Assembly (NCBI GenBank): GCA_902462475.1
Contig: CABQCB010000072.1
Coordinates: 1 to 7,887 of the forward strand
DNA from: an uncultured Oscillibacter sp.
Lineage (GTDB): Bacteria > Bacillota_A > Clostridia > Oscillospirales > Oscillospiraceae
Direction of reading: 5' to 3'
Length of the DNA: 7,887 bases
Within the stretch, counting starts at the first letter, position 1. Each line of letters starts with the position of its first letter. Shown piece by piece: positions 5,712 to 7,887 of this stretch. A program made the translations under genes and the position numbers. A model generated the notes under the pieces. It searched no databases. It saw only the letters and a list, made by a program, of their open reading frames with translations, and was not told the origin of the DNA.

Positions 5712-5796
5712 AGATACATTCCCCCCGTCTGCGGGGGTATGTATTTCCTCGCGTTTTGGAATAACATTCCGCAATGCGGAATTTCTGGAAGCGAGG
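5712..5796 (+). promoter_or_regulatory. Structured 5' leader of the kdgT operon
   Basis: Two hairpins can be drawn. Hairpin 1: 5714-5719 (ATACAT) with 5739-5744 (ATGTAT), a T-T mismatch, then CCCCC (5721-5725) with GGGGG (5733-5737), loop of seven. Hairpin 2: outer CCTCGC (5747-5752) with GCGAGG (5791-5796), enclosing an inner stem ATTCCGC/GCGGAAT (5766-5772 with 5776-5782). No T run follows either, so neither is an intrinsic terminator. The segment TTTCCTC (5744-5750) is also complementary to GAGGAAA (5825-5831) in the kdgT ribosome binding site. It matches no riboswitch class that I recognise. Confidence 0.5.
5766..5782. promoter_or_regulatory. 17-base perfect palindrome, candidate operator in the kdgT leader
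   Basis: ATTCCGCA-A-TGCGGAAT is a perfect 8-1-8 inverted repeat about 60 bases downstream of the predicted transcription start. Its left arm also forms a second palindrome, GGAAT-AAC-ATTCC (5758-5770), and TGGAA recurs at 5786-5790. Repeated GGAAT/ATTCC half-sites suggest a dimeric repressor site. The regulator gene is not in the window, and the inner stem could instead act only in RNA. Confidence 0.45.
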
Positions 5797-5837
5797 CGTA
5801 TCAGGGAGAAACGAGAAAAACGAGGAGGAAAAAGCCC

Positions 5838-6818
5838 ATGATCATGCGATTCCTGAAAAAGATCCCCGCAGGTATGATGGTCGTGCCCATGCTGCTGGGT
5901 GCCATCATCAATACTTTCATTCCTGAAGTGACCAACATCGGTTCCTTCACCACCGCCATCTTCACCAGCGCCGGCGCCAACACCGCCATCGGTATCCAGC
6001 TGTTCTGCCTGGGCACCACGCTGCGGGTCCGGGACATGGGCGGCGTTGTCAAGCGGGGCGGTGTGCTGCTGATCTCCAAGTTCGTCATCGGCGCCGCCAT
6101 CGGCATTGTGGTGGGCAAGGTGTTCGGCCCCACCGGTGTGCTGGGCCTGAGCTCTCTGGCCATCATCTCCGCCGTCACGAACTCCAACGGCTCCATCTAT
6201 CTGGCCCTGATGAACTCCTACGGTGACACCGTGGACCAGGCGGCCATGCCTCTGCTGGCCATCAACGACGGCCCCATGCTGACCATGATCGCTATGGGCA
6301 TCGGCGGCCTGGCCGATATCCCCTTCATGGCCCTTGTGGCTGCTATCGGCCCCATCCTGGTGGGTATGATCCTGGGCAACATCGACAAGGACCTGTCTGA
6401 CTTCCTGGCCCCCGCCGGCACCATCCTGCTGCCCTTTGTGGGCTTCTGCCTGGGCGCTGGCATGAACCTGACCAACATCGCCAAGGGCGGCGCGCAGGGC
6501 ATTCTGCTGGGCCTTGTCACCTGCCTCATCGGCGGCGCCTTCATTGTGCTGTGCGACCGCTTCATCAGCCGCCGTCCCGGCTATGCCGGCTGGGCTGTGG
6601 CAACCACCGCAGGCAACGCCGTGGCAGTGCCCGCCGTTATCGCCGAGGCGGATCCCTCTTGGGCGCAGTGGGCGGATGTGGCCACCTCTCAGGTGGCGGC
6701 GTCTGCCATCCTGACCGCCATTCTGGTCCCCATCATTACCTCTTGGTGGGCCAAGAAGTTCGGCTGCCCCAAGTTCCCGAAAGACGAGGCACAGAAAGCC
6801 CTGTTTGAGAAGCACTGA
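5838..6818 (+). CDS. kdgT: 2-keto-3-deoxygluconate permease family transporter (KdgT-like)
   Basis: Inner-membrane proton symporter of the KDGT family, predicted to import 2-keto-3-deoxygluconate or a related sugar acid. The 326-residue length equals that of classical KdgT (about 327). It is hydrophobic throughout, with roughly ten membrane segments. Recognisable regions are FLKKIPAGMMVVPMLLGA (5-22), GANTAIGIQLFCLGTTL (46-62), the polar loop SAVTNSNGSIYLALM (111-125), INDGPMLTM (142-150) and GWAVATTAGNAVAVPAVIAE (251-270). The open frame begins earlier (5670), but that ATG lies within the -35 promoter element. The ATG at 5838 is nine bases after AGGAGG (5823-5828) and is the convincing start; a second ATG at 5844 is less well spaced. 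It is first in an operon with a split UxaA-type dehydratase. Codons favour GCC, ATC, CTG and GGC, as in well-expressed genes. Confidence 0.93.
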   Translation: MIMRFLKKIPAGMMVVPMLLGAIINTFIPEVTNIGSFTTAIFTSAGANTAIGIQLFCLGTTLRVRDMGGVVKRGGVLLISKFVIGAAIGIVVGKVFGPTGVLGLSSLAIISAVTNSNGSIYLALMNSYGDTVDQAAMPLLAINDGPMLTMIAMGIGGLADIPFMALVAAIGPILVGMILGNIDKDLSDFLAPAGTILLPFVGFCLGAGMNLTNIAKGGAQGILLGLVTCLIGGAFIVLCDRFISRRPGYAGWAVATTAGNAVAVPAVIAEADPSWAQWADVATSQVAASAILTAILVPIITSWWAKKFGCPKFPKDEAQKALFEKH

Positions 6819-6863
6819 TCCCCATTACACATATTCGTTGAGGAACGAAAGGAGTATTACATT

Positions 6864-7154
6864 ATGTTGAACGGCATGATCGTTGAGCCCGTGGACAACG
6901 TGGTGGTCGCCATCGAGCCCGTGAAGAAGGGCGAGACCGTCACCTACATGTGCGCGGGCGAGGAGAAGCGCCTGACTGCGGCGGAGGACATCACCATCTA
7001 TCACAAGCTGGCTGCCTGCGACATCGCCAAAGGCCAGCCCATCGTCAAGTACGGCGAGCACATCGGCCTGGCGGCCCGGGACATCAAGGCCGGCGAGCAC
7101 GTGCACTGCCACAACCTGGAAGAGCACCGGGAAAACCTGGACAGCAAGGGCTGA
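6864..7154 (+). CDS. UxaA-family dehydratase small subunit (SAF domain)
   Basis: The 96-residue protein is a stand-alone SAF domain, equivalent to the N-terminal part of altronate dehydratase UxaA or galactarate dehydratase GarD. In many Firmicutes this part is a separate small subunit. Visible family sequence: VAIEPVKKGETVTY (15-28), the ACDIAKGQPIVKYGEHIGLA stretch (51-70), and the terminal DIKAGEHVHCHNLEEHR (73-89), which matches the IkaGehVHvHNl motif. AAAGGAG (6848-6854) lies nine bases before the ATG. It follows kdgT by 45 bases and precedes the large subunit by 16 bases, so all three are almost certainly co-transcribed. The same architecture is used by altronate dehydratase and by (R)-sulfolactate sulfo-lyase (SuyA), so the substrate is not fixed by this subunit; the kdgT neighbour favours a hexonate. 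Confidence 0.88.
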   Translation: MLNGMIVEPVDNVVVAIEPVKKGETVTYMCAGEEKRLTAAEDITIYHKLAACDIAKGQPIVKYGEHIGLAARDIKAGEHVHCHNLEEHRENLDSKG

Positions 7155-7170
7155 GAAGGAGGATACGAGT

Positions 7171-7887
7171 ATGAATTTCTACGGTTACAAGCGTCCGGAC
7201 GGCCGCGTGGGCGTCCGCAACAAGGTCCTGATCCTGCCTGCCAGTGTCTGCGCCTCTGATACCACCCGTATCATCTCCCAGCAGGTGGTGGGCTCCGTCA
7301 CCTTCAACAACCAGTTGGGCTGCTCCCAGGTGGCTCCCGACCAGCAGTTCACCATGGACGTTATGGCCGGCTATGCCGCCAACCCCAATGTCTACGGCAC
7401 CGTGGTGGTGTCCCTGGGCTGCGAGAACTGCCAGATGGACCTGGTGGTGAAGGCCATCCAGGAGCGCACCAACAAGCCCCTGAAGCAGGTCATCATCCAG
7501 GAGGCCGGCGGCACCCTGAAGGCCATCGACATGGCCGTTCGCTATGCCAAGGAGATGGTGGAAGAGGCTTCCATGCTGCAGAAGGAAGAGTTCCCCATGT
7601 CCGAGCTGATCATCGGCACTGAGTGCGGCGGCTCCGACCCCACCAGCGGCCTGGCTGCCAACCCCCTGATCGGCCAGCTCAGCGACCTGATCGTCAAGGA
7701 GGGCGGTACCTCCATCCTGTCCGAGACCACCGAGTTCATCGGCGCCGAGCACATCCTGGCCCGCCGCGCCGCTACTCCCGAGGTCCACGACCGCATCTTC
7801 GAGATCGTGCACCGCTATGAGAAGGCCCTGCAGCTGGTTGGCGAGGAAGTCCGCGAGGGCAACCCCTCTCCAACCAGCTGCAGGGCC
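7171..7887 (+). CDS. UxaA-family (altronate) dehydratase large subunit, N-terminal 239 residues (cut by window edge)
   Basis: Catalytic subunit of a metal-dependent sugar-acid dehydratase. If the substrate is D-altronate the product is 2-keto-3-deoxygluconate. The frame is open from ATG 7171 to the right edge, covering roughly 60% of a usual ~390-residue protein. Family marks are YKRPDGRVGVRNKVLILP (6-23), FNNQLGCSQVAPD (45-57), SLGCENCQMD (81-90), the hallmark IGTECGGSDPTSGLAANP (148-165) and LSETTEFIGAEHIL (183-196). C51, C84, C87 and C152 are candidate iron or metal ligands. AAGGAGG (7156-7162) lies eight bases upstream and partly in the stop region of the small subunit. Altronate is inferred from the adjacent kdgT-type permease; galactarate and (R)-sulfolactate enzymes (SuyB) share these motifs. 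The C-terminal third is needed to decide. Confidence 0.9.
   Translation, partial: MNFYGYKRPDGRVGVRNKVLILPASVCASDTTRIISQQVVGSVTFNNQLGCSQVAPDQQFTMDVMAGYAANPNVYGTVVVSLGCENCQMDLVVKAIQERTNKPLKQVIIQEAGGTLKAIDMAVRYAKEMVEEASMLQKEEFPMSELIIGTECGGSDPTSGLAANPLIGQLSDLIVKEGGTSILSETTEFIGAEHILARRAATPEVHDRIFEIVHRYEKALQLVGEEVREGNPSPTSCRA

Noticed and set aside
5628..6815. A 395-codon open frame on the minus strand opposite kdgT.
   Set aside because: It is a GC-driven shadow of kdgT, rich in His/Gly/Gln low-complexity sequence, with no domain. The plus-strand protein is a clear full-length transporter.
7861..7887. Possible frameshift near the right edge, where the large dehydratase subunit reads NPSPTSCRA instead of the NPSPGNxxGG form I expected.
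   Set aside because: Only five residues after NPSP are visible. Neither alternative frame restores the expected GG, and related enzymes vary here (NPSPTS-type endings seem plausible). There is not enough sequence to claim a defect.

Overview
The window is gene-dense, high-GC chromosomal DNA. Promoters are sigma-A type, ribosome binding sites are strong AGGAGG-type, and gene families and order are typical of Clostridia. The best guess is a GC-rich gut Oscillospiraceae/Ruminococcaceae relative (Flavonifractor/Lawsonibacter-like). This is inferred from protein style and GC content, not from a database match. No mobile element, tRNA, rRNA or CRISPR array was seen, and no gene-free stretch exceeds about 260 bases.

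Left part, minus strand: rimP (802-1263) followed by nusA (1-750, cut by the left edge) forms a translation/transcription housekeeping operon. It has a plausible promoter at 1376-1404 and a terminator-like hairpin inside its leader (1323-1348). Upstream on the same strand lies a compact metal-uptake operon: a Fur/Zur-family regulator (2994-3407), an ABC ATPase (2297-3007) and an ABC-3 permease (1485-2300). The three genes overlap end to start and finish at a strong terminator (1439-1479). The operon promoter is near-consensus, and a Zur-like 7-1-7 box sits on its predicted start site. This suggests that the regulator represses itself and the transporter when zinc is sufficient. No substrate-binding protein gene lies in this operon.

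Middle part, plus strand: a divergently transcribed single gene (3559-4473) encodes a sugar-phosphate-type nucleotidyltransferase of unknown substrate and ends at a classic terminator. Next comes a single-gene unit (4657-5577) for a membrane-anchored or secreted SGNH/GDSL hydrolase. Its terminator stem is built from its own last four codons.

Right part, plus strand: a sugar-acid catabolic operon is driven by an excellent promoter (5670-5698) and a structured leader of about 130 bases. It encodes a KdgT-type permease (5838-6818), a small SAF-domain dehydratase subunit (6864-7154) and the large UxaA-type dehydratase subunit (7171 to the right edge). Together they would import a sugar acid and dehydrate it toward the 2-keto-3-deoxygluconate or a similar pathway.

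Most of the window is ordinary. No clearly new system was found. The items most worth a second look are the kdgT leader (alternative pairings that could mask the ribosome binding site, plus an 8-1-8 palindrome), the rimP-nusA leader hairpin, and the orphan nucleotidyltransferase.
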